64,000 bases of DNA from Marmoricola_A sp963730035 (lineage in GTDB: Bacteria > Actinomycetota > Actinomycetes > Propionibacteriales > Nocardioidaceae), in NCBI GenBank assembly GCA_963730035.1, contig CAVSPN010000001.1, forward strand, positions 248,001 through 312,000, in the 5' to 3' direction. A program made the position numbers and the translations under genes. How positions within the stretch are numbered: the first letter of the stretch is position 1; each line of letters opens with the position of its first letter. Below, one piece after another: positions 25,878 through 34,740 of this stretch. The notes below the pieces were generated by a model, which was not told where the DNA came from, made no database searches, and saw nothing but the letters and a program-made list of their open reading frames with translations.

Positions 25878-26696
25878 GTGCTCCGGAGGCCGGTGCTCGC
25901 CGCCGCCCTGCTGGTCCTCGTCGCCGGGTGCACGGGCGGCGGGACGTCGTCTCCCACCGGTGAGGACCGCGGGCCCGAGGCCTCGACCTCGACCCCGGCG
26001 GTCACCGACGTCCGGCGGCCGGACAGCGGCGCGTGCCGGGCGCTCCCGGCGCAGGCCGTCGACCGGCCGGACGACGACAGCCCCGAGGTGTCGTGCCGCG
26101 AGCCGCACACCGCAGAGACCTTCGCCGTCGGCCGGTTCACCGGTCGGCTCGCGCGGGCAGCCGTCGACGACCCGCGGCTCAGCCGGGCCGTGCTCAGCCG
26201 CTGCGAGCGCCCGTTCCGCCGGTACGTCGGAGCCGACGCCAGCCTCGCCCTGCGCACGGTGCTGACCTGGGCGTGGTTCCGGCCGTCGCCCGAGGCGTGG
26301 CAGGCGGGCTCCCGGTGGTACCGCTGCGACCTCCTCGCGTCCACCGGCGACGAGCTGCTCGAGCTGCAGAGACGCGCCCGCGACGTGCTGCTCGGGCGGC
26401 CGGCCGACCGATGGCTGCTCTGCGCCGCCGGCGCGCGGGTCCGCGACGCACCCCGTGTCCCCTGCGACGAGCCGCACACCTGGAGGGCCGTCACCACCGT
26501 CGTCCTCGGCGACGCGCGCACCACATGGCCCGGCGAGCGGCGCGTCGAGGTCCGCACCCGCGACTTCTGCTCGGACTCCGTGGGCGCCTGGGCGGGCTAC
26601 CCGGTCGACTACACCTACGGCTACACCTGGCTGGGTCGCGCCGAGTGGGAGGCCGGCAACCGCCGGTCGGTGTGCTGGGCCAGGACCGACCGGTGA
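25878..26696 (+). CDS. septum-formation-family-like lipoprotein (copy 1)
   Basis: 272 aa. Signal peptide with lipobox LVLVAGC, then a Thr/Ser-rich spacer and two similar modules. Each has a Cys, an EPHTAETF or EPHTWRAV motif, and an aromatic WFRP or YTYGYTWLGRAEWEAG region. This pattern matches actinobacterial septum formation family (DUF4190-associated) proteins, a group of unclear function. TAGGGT about 30 nt upstream and AGGAGG are present. GTG 25878 is the likely start. A second, damaged copy follows with a GTGA overlap. Confidence 0.65.
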   Translation: MLRRPVLAAALLVLVAGCTGGGTSSPTGEDRGPEASTSTPAVTDVRRPDSGACRALPAQAVDRPDDDSPEVSCREPHTAETFAVGRFTGRLARAAVDDPRLSRAVLSRCERPFRRYVGADASLALRTVLTWAWFRPSPEAWQAGSRWYRCDLLASTGDELLELQRRARDVLLGRPADRWLLCAAGARVRDAPRVPCDEPHTWRAVTTVVLGDARTTWPGERRVEVRTRDFCSDSVGAWAGYPVDYTYGYTWLGRAEWEAGNRRSVCWARTDR

Positions 26697-27564
26697 CCCG
26701 CCGGCGCGCCGCTCGCCTCCCGGTCGCCCTGCTCCTGACGGCGCTGGCGGTGGGCGGCTGCACGGGCGGCGGGACGACGACGACGGCGGTGGCGCGACTC
26801 CCGAGCGGTCCGCGTCCGGGACTCCCTCGCCGTCGGTCCCCGTCGACGTGCGCCCCGCTCCCCCGCCACCTCCCCCGTCCGCCTGCTACCGGCTGGGCCT
26901 CGCGCAGGCCACCCGGCTGACGAGCCGCTCGCGCCCGGTGTCCTGCCGCCGGCCGCACACCGCCCAGACGATCCACGTGGGCCGCCTCGACCTCACGCCC
27001 GGGACGCGACGCCTCGCCGTCGACTCCCCGGCCGTGCAGCGGCAGCCGGCCCGCGTCTGCCCGGTCGAGCTGCGGCGCTACGTCGGCGGGACCACCGACG
27101 TCCGCCGGCGGAGCCGGTTCGAGGTCGTCTGGTTCACCCCGACGCCGGCGCAGGCCGAGCGCGGGGCCCGCTGGTTCCGCTGCGACGCGGTCGCGGTGGC
27201 CGACGACGGGCGGCTGCTGCGACTGTCGCTCGGTCCCCGCCTCCGAGGCGTCCTCGACCGGCCCGGGGCGCCCGCGGCGTACGGCCTGTGCGGGACCGCT
27301 CGGCCCGGCAGCCGCGGCTTCCAGCGGGTGGCCTGCGCGCTGCCCCACACGTGGGAGGCCGTCAGCACGATCGACCTCCCCGGTGGCGACCGCTACCCGG
27401 GAGCCGCGCGCGTGCGCACTGCGGGCGACGAGACCTGCGCCGACCGGGTCCAGGAGCGCAGCGGGCCGGTGCTGGAGTTCAGCTACGGCTGGGAGTGGCC
27501 CACGCGGGACCAGTGGAGGGCGGGACAGCACTACGGCTACTGCTGGGCGCCGAGCGACCGCTGA
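26693..27564 (+). pseudogene. septum-formation-family-like lipoprotein (copy 2), frameshifted
   Basis: Tandem paralogue of the preceding gene. Its N-terminus (LLLTALAVGGCTGGGT) repeats the same lipobox context, CTGGGT. Between about 26771 and 26800, in a run of GAC/GGC triplets, the frame shifts by one base. The body continues in another frame as VPVDVRPAPP ... RPHTAQTIHVGR ... ALPHTWEAVS ... FSYGWEW to WAPSDR. Length arithmetic (872 nt) fits loss of exactly one base from a 290-aa gene. Either a sequencing slip in the repeat-like run or a real inactivation. Confidence 0.7.
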
Positions 27565-27606
27565 CCGCTGGGCCGCCGGGCCGTCGACAGCGGTCCGCCG
27601 GGTCCC

Positions 27607-27612
27607 TAGCCT
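27607..27612 (+). promoter_or_regulatory. -10 box of the methyltransferase pseudogene
   Basis: TAGCCT, 7 nt before GTG 27620; the promoter looks intact although the gene is broken. Confidence 0.5.
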
Positions 27613-27619
27613 GCGCACC

Positions 27620-28301
27620 GTGCGGAGCCTGAGCCTGACTGAGGGCGGACTCGAGACCTCCCTGATCTTCCACCACGACCTCGACCTCCCGCTGTTCGCC
27701 GCGTTCCCGCTCGTGAGCGACCTGGAGGGCCAACCCGGACTGGGGCGCCCGGCTCGGGTACGACGAGGACGGGCTGGCCCACGCGAACGCCGCCGCCGCC
27801 GGGCTCGCCGCGGAGGTCGCCGACCGGATGGGCGGAGCACGGGTGAACGGCGTCGTCGGGCCGCGCGGTGACGGGTACGTCGTGCACGAGGTGATGACCG
27901 CGGAGCAGGCGGAGGAGTACCACCTGCCGCAGGTGCAGGCCCTGGGAGGAGCCGGTGTCGACCAGGTCACCGCGGTCACGATGACCTACGCACAAGAAGC
28001 CGTCGGGTTCGTCCGCGCGGCCACCCGGACCGGTGTGCCCGCGGTGGTGTCCCACTTCGAGGGCTCGCTCGAGGAGGGACCGTGGCTGGGACGGATCACC
28101 GGGATCCGCGCCAACGCCTCGACGACGAGCCACGCCGAGCTCGACGCCGCAGAGGAGCTGGACGCCGGCGACCCGGAGGACCTCGCCGTGCGGTACCACC
28201 GGCTGCTCGACCGGCTGCCGGCGCTGGAGCTCCTCGGTGGCTGCTGCGGGACCGACCACCGCCACGTCCGGGCGATCGACGCGGCCTGCCGCCGGTCGTA
28301 G
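27620..28301 (+). pseudogene. homocysteine S-methyltransferase family, internally deleted
   Basis: N-terminal part LTEGGLETSLIFHHDLDLPL is in one frame until DLEG (about 27730). From 27720 the next frame continues TWRANPDWGARLGYDEDGLA ... ELLGGCCGTDHRHVRAID, which includes the zinc-binding GGCCGT. The expected 30-40 residues around the first zinc ligand are missing. The bases GACCTGG at 27719 serve as both the end of one part and the start of the other, so a deletion between short repeats is likely. Not functional as drawn. Confidence 0.8.
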
Positions 28302-28314
28302 CGACGTTCGGCGC

Positions 28315-29156
28315 CTAGGAAGCGGCGCGGGCGCGGGTCCGGAAGACCGGCTGGCACTTGGGACACCAGAAGGAGTTCCGGCCAGCGAGCACCTCGGTCC
28401 TGACCGCGGTCCCGCACACGAGGCACGGCAGGCCCTGGCGACGGTAGACGTAGACGTCCCCGCCGCGTCCGCGCCTGCTGCGACCGGGCGGCAGGTGCTC
28501 GGGCCGCACGGTGTCGATCCGGTTGGACCGCACCCGTCGGGCATCAGCTCGACGAGGTCCTGCCACATCGCCAGGAACTGCCCACGCCGCAGCGTCCTGC
28601 CGGGCCGCAGGGGGTGGATGCGGTGACGGAAGAGGATCTCGGCGCGGTAGACGTTGCCGACCCCTGCGATGACCTGCTGGTCCATGAGCAGCTCGCCGAT
28701 CGGGCGGGACGTCCGCGAGATCCGCCGCCACGCGGGTGCGGGGTCCACACCGGCCCGCAGCGGGTCGGGCCCCAGCCGTCCGAGGACGCCGGCACGGTGG
28801 TCCTCGTCGACCAGCGCGCACTGGGTGGCGCCGCGCAGGTCGGCGTACGCCGGCGCGCGACCGTCGTCGGCAGCGGCGACCAGCCGGAGTCGGACCTGCC
28901 CCACGGCGGGCGTGGCCTCGCCGGTCCGGATCACGAACTTGCCGTACAGCCCGAGGTGGATGTGGACCACGCGCTCGTCCTCGAAGTCGAGGAAGAGGTG
29001 CTTGCCGGCAGAGTCCGCGCCGAGGAACGCGGAGCCGTCGAGCAGCTGCGCCTCCTCGGCGAACCGGCCCTGAGGGCTGGTCACTGCCAGGACCCGGCCC
29101 CCGAACGCTCCCGACAGGTCGTCGGCCAACCGCCGGAGGGTGTGGCCCTCAGGCAT
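28315..29156 (-). pseudogene. nei2: Nei/Fpg-type DNA glycosylase, frameshifted
   Basis: Base-excision repair glycosylase/AP lyase. MPEGHTLRRLADDL gives the catalytic Pro2-Glu3. The helix-two-turn-helix region is MDQQVIAGVGNVYRAEILF. After VELMPDG the frame is lost: GACGGGTGCGG should read GACGGGGTGCGG, one G short at 28533-28535 on the plus strand. The other frame carries VRSNRIDTVRPEHL and the zinc finger CLVCGTAVRT ... FWCPKCQPVF. With the base restored it is a normal 280-aa enzyme. ATG 29156 overlaps rpiB by 8 nt. The order nei2-rpiB-DsbA-pepN is that of M. tuberculosis Rv2464c-Rv2467. Confidence 0.85.
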
Positions 29157-29673
29157 CCGGCCCCGCCGGGGCTGCCTGCCCGCGCACCGCCGAGTCGGGG
29201 AGCGGAGGCAGGTTTCCGGTCTTCTCATAGTCGGCGAGCATCGCGACCCGCCGGGCGTGGCGCCCCTCGGCGGGGAACGCGGTGCCGAGGAAGAGCTCGA
29301 CGAAGCGGGTCATCTCCGCGACGGAGTGCATCCGCCCCCCGACGGAGATCACGTTGGCGTCGTTGTGCTGCCGGGCGAGCACCGCGGTCTCCTCGTTCCA
29401 CACCAGCGCCGCGCGCACGCCGCGGACCTTGTTGGCCGCGATCTGCTCGCCGTTTCCGGACCCCCCGATGACGACGCAGAGGCTGTCGAGGCCCTCCTGC
29501 TGGTCGGCCACCACGGCCTCGGCCGCCCGGAGGCAGAACACCGGGTAGTCGTCGAGCGCGTCGTAGACGAACGGCCCGTGGTCCACCGGGTCGAACCCGT
29601 GGTCGGCCAGCCAGCTCAGCAGGTGGTCCTTGAGCTCGAGTCCGGCGTGGTCCGAGCCGAGGTGGACGCGCAT
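29149..29673 (-). CDS. rpiB: ribose-5-phosphate isomerase B
   Basis: Interconverts ribose-5-phosphate and ribulose-5-phosphate in the pentose phosphate pathway; 174 aa. SDHAGLELKDHL at the N-terminus and VVIGGSGNGEQIAANKVRG are the actinobacterial RpiB signature, in which a glutamate replaces the catalytic cysteine used elsewhere. HNDANVISVGGR is the second active-site strand. ATG 29673 lies 6 nt from CAGAAT (29680-29685). Coupled to nei2 by an 8-nt overlap. Confidence 0.93.
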   Translation of the reverse strand: MRVHLGSDHAGLELKDHLLSWLADHGFDPVDHGPFVYDALDDYPVFCLRAAEAVVADQQEGLDSLCVVIGGSGNGEQIAANKVRGVRAALVWNEETAVLARQHNDANVISVGGRMHSVAEMTRFVELFLGTAFPAEGRHARRVAMLADYEKTGNLPPLPDSAVRGQAAPAGPDA

Positions 29674-30398
29674 CCCCCGATTCTGGCAGGACGCGCACCA
29701 CCCTCGGACGTCGGCTCAGTGACCGCCCTCGCCGTGCTCGGTCTCTTCGTCTCGTTCTCGTCCTCGGTCTCGTCCTCGGTCTCGTCCTCGGTCTCGTCCT
29801 CGGTCTCGTCCTCGGTCTCGTCGTCCTCGACCAGGGCCTTGAGCTCGCGGAGCAGGTCCTTGGCGGCGCGGACGTCGGCCTTCTCGCTCGCAGCCGTGAT
29901 CGTGACGAGCTGCTCGACCAGCGCGGCGGCCGCCTCGGTGACCTCCGGGTCGGGCGCGTCGACGGGCGCTGCGAGCCGCTCGGCCTTGCGGATCCAGGCG
30001 ATGACCCGGTCGTAGTTCTCCGGCTGCAGCGCGCGGACGTCGTCGAGGTCGGTGAGGCCGGCGAGCGACGCCCGGTCCGCCTCGATGTTGGCGGCGACGC
30101 GCGCAACGTGGTCGGTGCCGAGCTTCCTCTCCGCGCGGGCCAGGAGCCGCTCGAGGGCCTCGTCGACCTTGGCGACGGCCTTCGCCAGCTTACGGGCGCT
30201 CTTGCCCTCCTTGTCCTTGTCCCGGTCCTTGTCCCGGTCCTTGTCCCGGTCCTCGTCATCCCGGTCCCGGTCCTTGCGCTCGGCAGTGACCTGGCCGTAG
30301 GAGCCGGTGGCCGCGATGGCAGGACCGGCACCGGAGGCGAGCAGGGTGGCGATGACCGCGGCGGCGCCGACGGTCGCTCGGGTACGACTGCGGTTCAT
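29616..30398 (-). CDS. secreted acidic/charged repeat protein, hypothetical
   Basis: 260 aa as drawn. Signal peptide VIATLLASGAGPAIAA is followed by a (DRDK) tract encoded by 12-bp repeats, a helical domain (about residues 55-175, LAKAVAKVDEALERLLARAERK), and an acidic tail (EDET)5. ATG 30398 has GGGAGGA just upstream. After the tail the frame runs through low-quality sequence and overlaps rpiB by 58 nt. One base shift would instead end it at ETEHGEGGH and a stop at 29716, before rpiB. The true C-terminus is therefore in doubt. Function unknown. Confidence 0.6.
   Translation of the reverse strand: MNRSRTRATVGAAAVIATLLASGAGPAIAATGSYGQVTAERKDRDRDDEDRDKDRDKDRDKDKEGKSARKLAKAVAKVDEALERLLARAERKLGTDHVARVAANIEADRASLAGLTDLDDVRALQPENYDRVIAWIRKAERLAAPVDAPDPEVTEAAAALVEQLVTITAASEKADVRAAKDLLRELKALVEDDETEDETEDETEDETEDETEDENETKRPSTARAVTEPTSEGGARPARIGGCASTSARTTPDSSSRTTC
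29757..29822. repeat. 12-bp coding minisatellite (EDET repeats)
   Basis: Five to six copies of CGGTCTCGTCCT (plus strand), encoding Glu-Asp-Glu-Thr on the minus strand. A second 12-bp array at about 30211-30260 encodes Asp-Lys-Asp-Arg. Such arrays change copy number easily. Confidence 0.8.
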
Positions 30399-30501
30399 GT
30401 GTCCTCCCAAGACACTCAAGATGCACGCCGCTCAGCAGCGACGCGCTCTCAAGGTACAAACCGGACGAAAGGATGCCGGCGAGAACGAGTGAAGCTTTAC
30501 C

Positions 30502-32313
30502 TCATGACGCCTCGAGACGCGCGAGCTCCTCCTCGACGACGCTCGGGTCGAGCTTGGTGAACACCGGCCGCGGGGCGCCGACCGGGGCGCCGACCGTGAT
30601 CCCTCGCCGACGCCAGGGGCGTGCGGTCGTGTAGTCGCCGGTGATCACCGGGTACGCGGGCCCGCCGTCGAGGTCCTCGACCTCCTCGATGACCGGCATC
30701 GGCTGCACGTCGCCCGCGCCGCCGAGCACCCGGTCGACCTCGTTCGCCGAGTGCGGCAGGAACGGGGAGAGCAGCGTGTTGCAGTCGCTCACCGCCTGCG
30801 CGGCGACGTGCAGCACGGTCGCCAGCCGTCCTCGCTGGTCGTCCCCCTTCAGCTTCCACGGCTCGGACTCCGACACGTACTTGTTCACCTCCGCGACGAC
30901 GCGCATCGCCTCGCCGACCGCCTGCTTCTGGCGGTGCCGGGCGATGAGGTCACCGACCACGTCGTACGCCGCTTCCACCGACGCGAGCAGCGCCCGGTCG
31001 GTGTCGGTCAGCTCCTCGGCAGCCGGCAGCTCGCCGAAGTTCTTCGCGACCAGGCTCGCGGTGCGGTTGACCAGGTTGCCCCACCCGGCAACGAGCTCGT
31101 CGTTGGTGCGGCGCACGAACTCCGCCCAGGTGAAGTCGGCGTCCTGGCTCTCCGGGCCGGCAGCGGCGACGAAGTACCGGAAGGCATCGACCTGGTAGCG
31201 CGCCAACATGTCCCGCACGTAGATGACGACCCGCTTGGAGGAGGAGAACTTCCGCCCCTCCATCGTCAGGAACTCGCTCGAGACCACCTCGGTGGGCAGG
31301 CCGAGCTCGCCGTACCTCCCAGGGCTGCCTCCCTTGTCCCCCTTGCCGGCGTAGGCCAGCAGCTCGGCGGGCCAGATCTGGGAGTGGAAGGTGATGTTGT
31401 CCTTCCCCATGAAGTAGTACGACAGCGCTGCGCCCTCACCGTCGGGCCCCGGGTTCCACCACTCGCGCCAGCGCTCCGGGTCGTCGGTGCGTCGTGCCCA
31501 CTCGACCGACGCCGACAGGTAGCCGACGACCGCGTCGAACCAGACGTAGAGCCGCTTCGTCGGGTTGTCGCGCCACCCGTCGAGCGGGACCGGGATCCCC
31601 CAGTCGATGTCGCGCGTCATCGCGCGGGGCTTGATCTCCTCGAGGATGTTCTGGCTGAACTTGATGACGTTCGGCCGCCAGGTGCCGCTCGCCTCACGCT
31701 CGTCGAGCCACTCCTTGAGGGCACCGGCCAGTGCGGGCAGGTCGAGGAAGAAGTGCTGGGTCTCGATGAACTCGGGGACCTCGCCGTTGATCTTCGACCG
31801 CGGGTCGACCAGGTCGTGGGCGTCGAGCTGGTTGCCGCAGTTGTCGCACTGGTCGCCGCGGGCACCGTCGTACCCGCAGATCGGGCAGGTGCCCTCGATG
31901 TAGCGGTCCGGCAGCGTGCGCCCGGTCGACGGCGAGATCGCGCCGTACGTCGTCCGCTCGACGAAGTAGCCGTTGGCGTGCACCCCGAGGAAGAGCTCCT
32001 GCACGACCGCGTAGTGGTTGCGGGTGGTCGTCCGCGTGTAGAGGTCGTAGGAGACTCCGAGCGCGCAGAGGTCCTCGGCGATCACGCGGTGGTTGCGGTC
32101 GGCGAGCTCCTGCGCGGAGACCCCGGCCTCGTCCGCCGCGATGAGGATCGGGGTCCCGTGCTCGTCGGTGCCGGAGACCATGAGCACCTCGTGTCCGGCC
32201 ATCCTCATGTAGCGGCTGAACACGTCGGAGGGGACCCCGAAACCGGCGACGTGACCGATGTGTCGAGGGCCGTTCGCGTAGGGCCAGGCGACGGCGGACA
32301 GCACTCGGGACAT
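30502..32313 (-). CDS. metG: methionyl-tRNA synthetase
   Basis: Charges initiator and elongator tRNA-Met; 603 aa. Class I signature HIGH is in GPRHIGHVAG. A zinc knuckle has CPICGYDGARGDQCDNC, and the KMSKS loop appears as KFSSSKR. The anticodon-binding alpha-helical domain ends near residue 540. No C-terminal dimerisation domain is seen. ATG 32313 is 7 nt downstream of TAGACT (32321-32326). Confidence 0.95.
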   Translation of the reverse strand: MSRVLSAVAWPYANGPRHIGHVAGFGVPSDVFSRYMRMAGHEVLMVSGTDEHGTPILIAADEAGVSAQELADRNHRVIAEDLCALGVSYDLYTRTTTRNHYAVVQELFLGVHANGYFVERTTYGAISPSTGRTLPDRYIEGTCPICGYDGARGDQCDNCGNQLDAHDLVDPRSKINGEVPEFIETQHFFLDLPALAGALKEWLDEREASGTWRPNVIKFSQNILEEIKPRAMTRDIDWGIPVPLDGWRDNPTKRLYVWFDAVVGYLSASVEWARRTDDPERWREWWNPGPDGEGAALSYYFMGKDNITFHSQIWPAELLAYAGKGDKGGSPGRYGELGLPTEVVSSEFLTMEGRKFSSSKRVVIYVRDMLARYQVDAFRYFVAAAGPESQDADFTWAEFVRRTNDELVAGWGNLVNRTASLVAKNFGELPAAEELTDTDRALLASVEAAYDVVGDLIARHRQKQAVGEAMRVVAEVNKYVSESEPWKLKGDDQRGRLATVLHVAAQAVSDCNTLLSPFLPHSANEVDRVLGGAGDVQPMPVIEEVEDLDGGPAYPVITGDYTTARPWRRRGITVGAPVGAPRPVFTKLDPSVVEEELARLEAS

Positions 32314-32320
32314 GCGCCCG

Positions 32321-32326
32321 AGTCTA
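32321..32326 (-). promoter_or_regulatory. metG -10 box (leaderless)
   Basis: TAGACT on the minus strand, 7 nt before the metG ATG. Confidence 0.6.
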
Positions 32327-32329
32327 GGG

Positions 32330-32977
32330 TCAGCCGAAGTCGGGACCCTTCTCCCGGCTTCGCTTGAGCTCGTAGAAGCCCGGGATGCTCGCGACCAGCA
32401 CGACGCCGTCCCAGAGCTTGCCGGCGGCCTCGCCCTTCGGTGCCGGCGTGACCACCGGGCCGAAGAACGCCACCCCCTCCACGGCGACGACCGGGGTCCC
32501 TACCTCCTCGCCGACCAGGTCGATCCCCTCGTGGTGGGAGGCCCGCAGCGCCTGGTCGTACTCGGTGCTGTCCATCGCGTCGGCGAGCGACGTCGGCAGG
32601 CCGACCTCCTCCAATGCCTCCTCGACCATCGTCCGGTCGATGTCACGGCCCTGGAGGTGGATCCGCGTGCCGAGGGCGGTGTAGAGGTCGCCCAGCACCT
32701 CCTCGCCGGCGTGCTGCTTCGCGGCGATGCAGGTGCGCACCGGTCCCCAGCCCCTCTCGAGTCCCTCGCGGTACTCGTCCGGGATGTCCTTGTCCTCGTT
32801 GAGCACCGAGAGGCTCATCACCCGGAAGTGCGGGTCGAGGTCGCGCACCTTCGCGACCTCCAGCAGCCAGCGTGAGGTCATCCACGCCCACGGGCACAGC
32901 GGGTCGAACCAGAGGTCGACGCGCTTGCCGGTCGGCCTGGTCGCGGTCTCGGTACTCTCAGCGGTGGGGGTGGTCAT
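32330..32977 (-). CDS. DsbA-family mycothiol-dependent nitroreductase-like protein
   Basis: 215 aa thioredoxin-fold protein closely resembling M. tuberculosis Rv2466c, the mycothiol-dependent reductase that activates some nitro-drugs. Shared segments include WFDPLCPW, SRWLLEVAKVRDLD, VMSLSVLNE, EGLERGWGPVR and GVAFFGPV. The active site here is CPWA (Cys28, Ala31) where Rv2466c has CPWC, so only one thiol is available. Adjacent to metG and near pepN, as in the tuberculosis gene order. Confidence 0.85.
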   Translation of the reverse strand: MTTPTAESTETATRPTGKRVDLWFDPLCPWAWMTSRWLLEVAKVRDLDPHFRVMSLSVLNEDKDIPDEYREGLERGWGPVRTCIAAKQHAGEEVLGDLYTALGTRIHLQGRDIDRTMVEEALEEVGLPTSLADAMDSTEYDQALRASHHEGIDLVGEEVGTPVVAVEGVAFFGPVVTPAPKGEAAGKLWDGVVLVASIPGFYELKRSREKGPDFG

Positions 32978-33039
32978 GCCCGCGTGTTACCCCGGCCGGC
33001 CACGGCATGAACCGAACGTGGGGCGGGGAGGTGAGACCT

Positions 33040-34668
33040 GTGCGGGCACCGATCGACGGGGGCCGTCTCATCGCGGGACGGTACGCCCTCCAGGGGATCA
33101 TCGGCCGCGGTGGGATGAGCAGCGTCTGGCGCGGCCGCGACCAGGTGCTCGAGCGCGACGTGGCGCTCAAGCCCCTCGGGCTGCTCCCGGGCCAGGACGC
33201 ACCTGACCTCGCCCGTGCCGAGCGGGAGGCGCGGCTGGCCGCGCGGCTGGACCACGCACACGTGGTGGCGGTCTTCGACCTCCTCGAGGACCAGGGCGAG
33301 CAGTGGCTGATCATGGAGCACGTCGACGGCCGCAACCTCGCCCAGCTGGTCGCCGACCGCGGGCCGCTGCCGCCGGACTCCGCAGCCCGCCTCCTCGGCC
33401 AGGCCGCCGACGCGCTGGCCGCCGCGCACAACGCCGGCATCGTCCACCGGGACGTGAAGCCCTCGAACATCCTGGTGACGCGCGAGGGCCAGGTGAAGCT
33501 CACCGACTTCGGGATCGCGCGGGCCTACAGCGACCCGACCCTCACCGCCACCGGGCTCATGACCGGCTCCCCGGCGTACCTGGCGCCGGAGGTGGCCTCG
33601 GGGAGCCCAGCGACCGCGGCCAGCGACGTGTGGGCGCTGGGGGCGACGCTCTTCCACGCGCTCACCGGCGAGCCGCCGTACGACGCGCGCGGCAACGTCA
33701 TGGGCGCCCTCTACCGGATCGTCAACGACGAACCACCTCGCCCCCCGGGCGCCGGCTGGCTGGCGCCGGTGCTCGAGCGGACGATGGCCAAGGACCCGGC
33801 GCAGCGGTGGTCGATGGCCGAGGTCCGGGACCGGCTGCTGCACCGCGAGGTCGATGCGACCCCCACCAGGCGGGTCCCGGTCGGCCCCCCTGCCGCGGCG
33901 CCGGTCGGGCCCCCGGTCGGGCCTCCGGTCGGGCCCCCGGTCGGGCCCCCGGTCGGGCCCCCAGTCGGGCCCCCGGTCGCCGGCGCGGCGGCCACCTCGG
34001 CGACCGCTGCCGTCCCGCAGGTCTCGTCGCTCCGGCAGGAGCCCGCCGCGCGGCGCGGCACAGCGCGCGACCCGGCGCGCGACAACGGGCGCGACACAGG
34101 GCGCCGACGGCAGCTCCCGCCAGTGGCGGTGTGGGCGCTGCTGGCGCTGCTCGTCGCGGCGCTGATCGGCGGCGCGTACGCCCTCGTGAACCAGGCCGGC
34201 GACGGCCCGTCGGGCGCCCCGTCCGCGGGTGCGGGGCAGACGGTCTCACCGGAGGGCGACACGCCCCCCTCGGAGACCCCCACCCCGACGCCGACCCCCA
34301 CCCCGACGCCGACCTCCGACCCCACGCCCACCGAGGACCCCGGACCCTCGCTGCCGCCGGCGACCGAGGACTCGATGGAGGAGTTCGTGGAGTCCTACCT
34401 GGAGACGGTCACGCAGGACCGCCGCGCGGCATGGCAGCAGCTCACCCCGGGCTACCAGCGGGCGAGCGGCGGGTTCTCCAGTTACGCCGGCTTCTGGTCG
34501 ACGATCGAGAAGGCCGAGGCGGACACCATTACCGCCGATCCGGACCGGCTGCGCGTGTCCTACGACGTGGAGTACGAGCGGACCGACGAATCGAGGGTCG
34601 AGGAGTCGGTCACGCTGCTGCTGCGGCGGACCGAGGACGGCTACCTCATCGCCGGTCAGCAGGACTGA
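33040..34668 (+). CDS. membrane-anchored serine/threonine protein kinase
   Basis: 542 aa Hanks-type kinase. The cytoplasmic kinase domain (about 10-265) has the glycine loop IGRGGMSSVW, Lys44 in VALK, HRDVKPSN, DFG in LTDFGIARAY, and the APE motif. Next come a low-complexity PVGP tract encoded by 12-bp repeats (33898-33978), one membrane helix (VWALLALLVAALIGGAYAL), a Pro/Thr spacer, and an extracellular domain (EEFVESYLETVTQDRRAAWQ) like an NTF2-type sensor. GTG 33040 follows GGGGAGGTGAG; ATG 33007 is an alternative start. No PASTA repeats, so it is not PknB. Confidence 0.88.
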   Translation: MRAPIDGGRLIAGRYALQGIIGRGGMSSVWRGRDQVLERDVALKPLGLLPGQDAPDLARAEREARLAARLDHAHVVAVFDLLEDQGEQWLIMEHVDGRNLAQLVADRGPLPPDSAARLLGQAADALAAAHNAGIVHRDVKPSNILVTREGQVKLTDFGIARAYSDPTLTATGLMTGSPAYLAPEVASGSPATAASDVWALGATLFHALTGEPPYDARGNVMGALYRIVNDEPPRPPGAGWLAPVLERTMAKDPAQRWSMAEVRDRLLHREVDATPTRRVPVGPPAAAPVGPPVGPPVGPPVGPPVGPPVGPPVAGAAATSATAAVPQVSSLRQEPAARRGTARDPARDNGRDTGRRRQLPPVAVWALLALLVAALIGGAYALVNQAGDGPSGAPSAGAGQTVSPEGDTPPSETPTPTPTPTPTPTSDPTPTEDPGPSLPPATEDSMEEFVESYLETVTQDRRAAWQQLTPGYQRASGGFSSYAGFWSTIEKAEADTITADPDRLRVSYDVEYERTDESRVEESVTLLLRRTEDGYLIAGQQD

Positions 34669-34740
34669 GCACAACCTTTACCCCACAGACCCCGGTCACC
34701 CCGTTGGGGACGGTCAGGACGGTCCTGTAAGCATGGCGCC

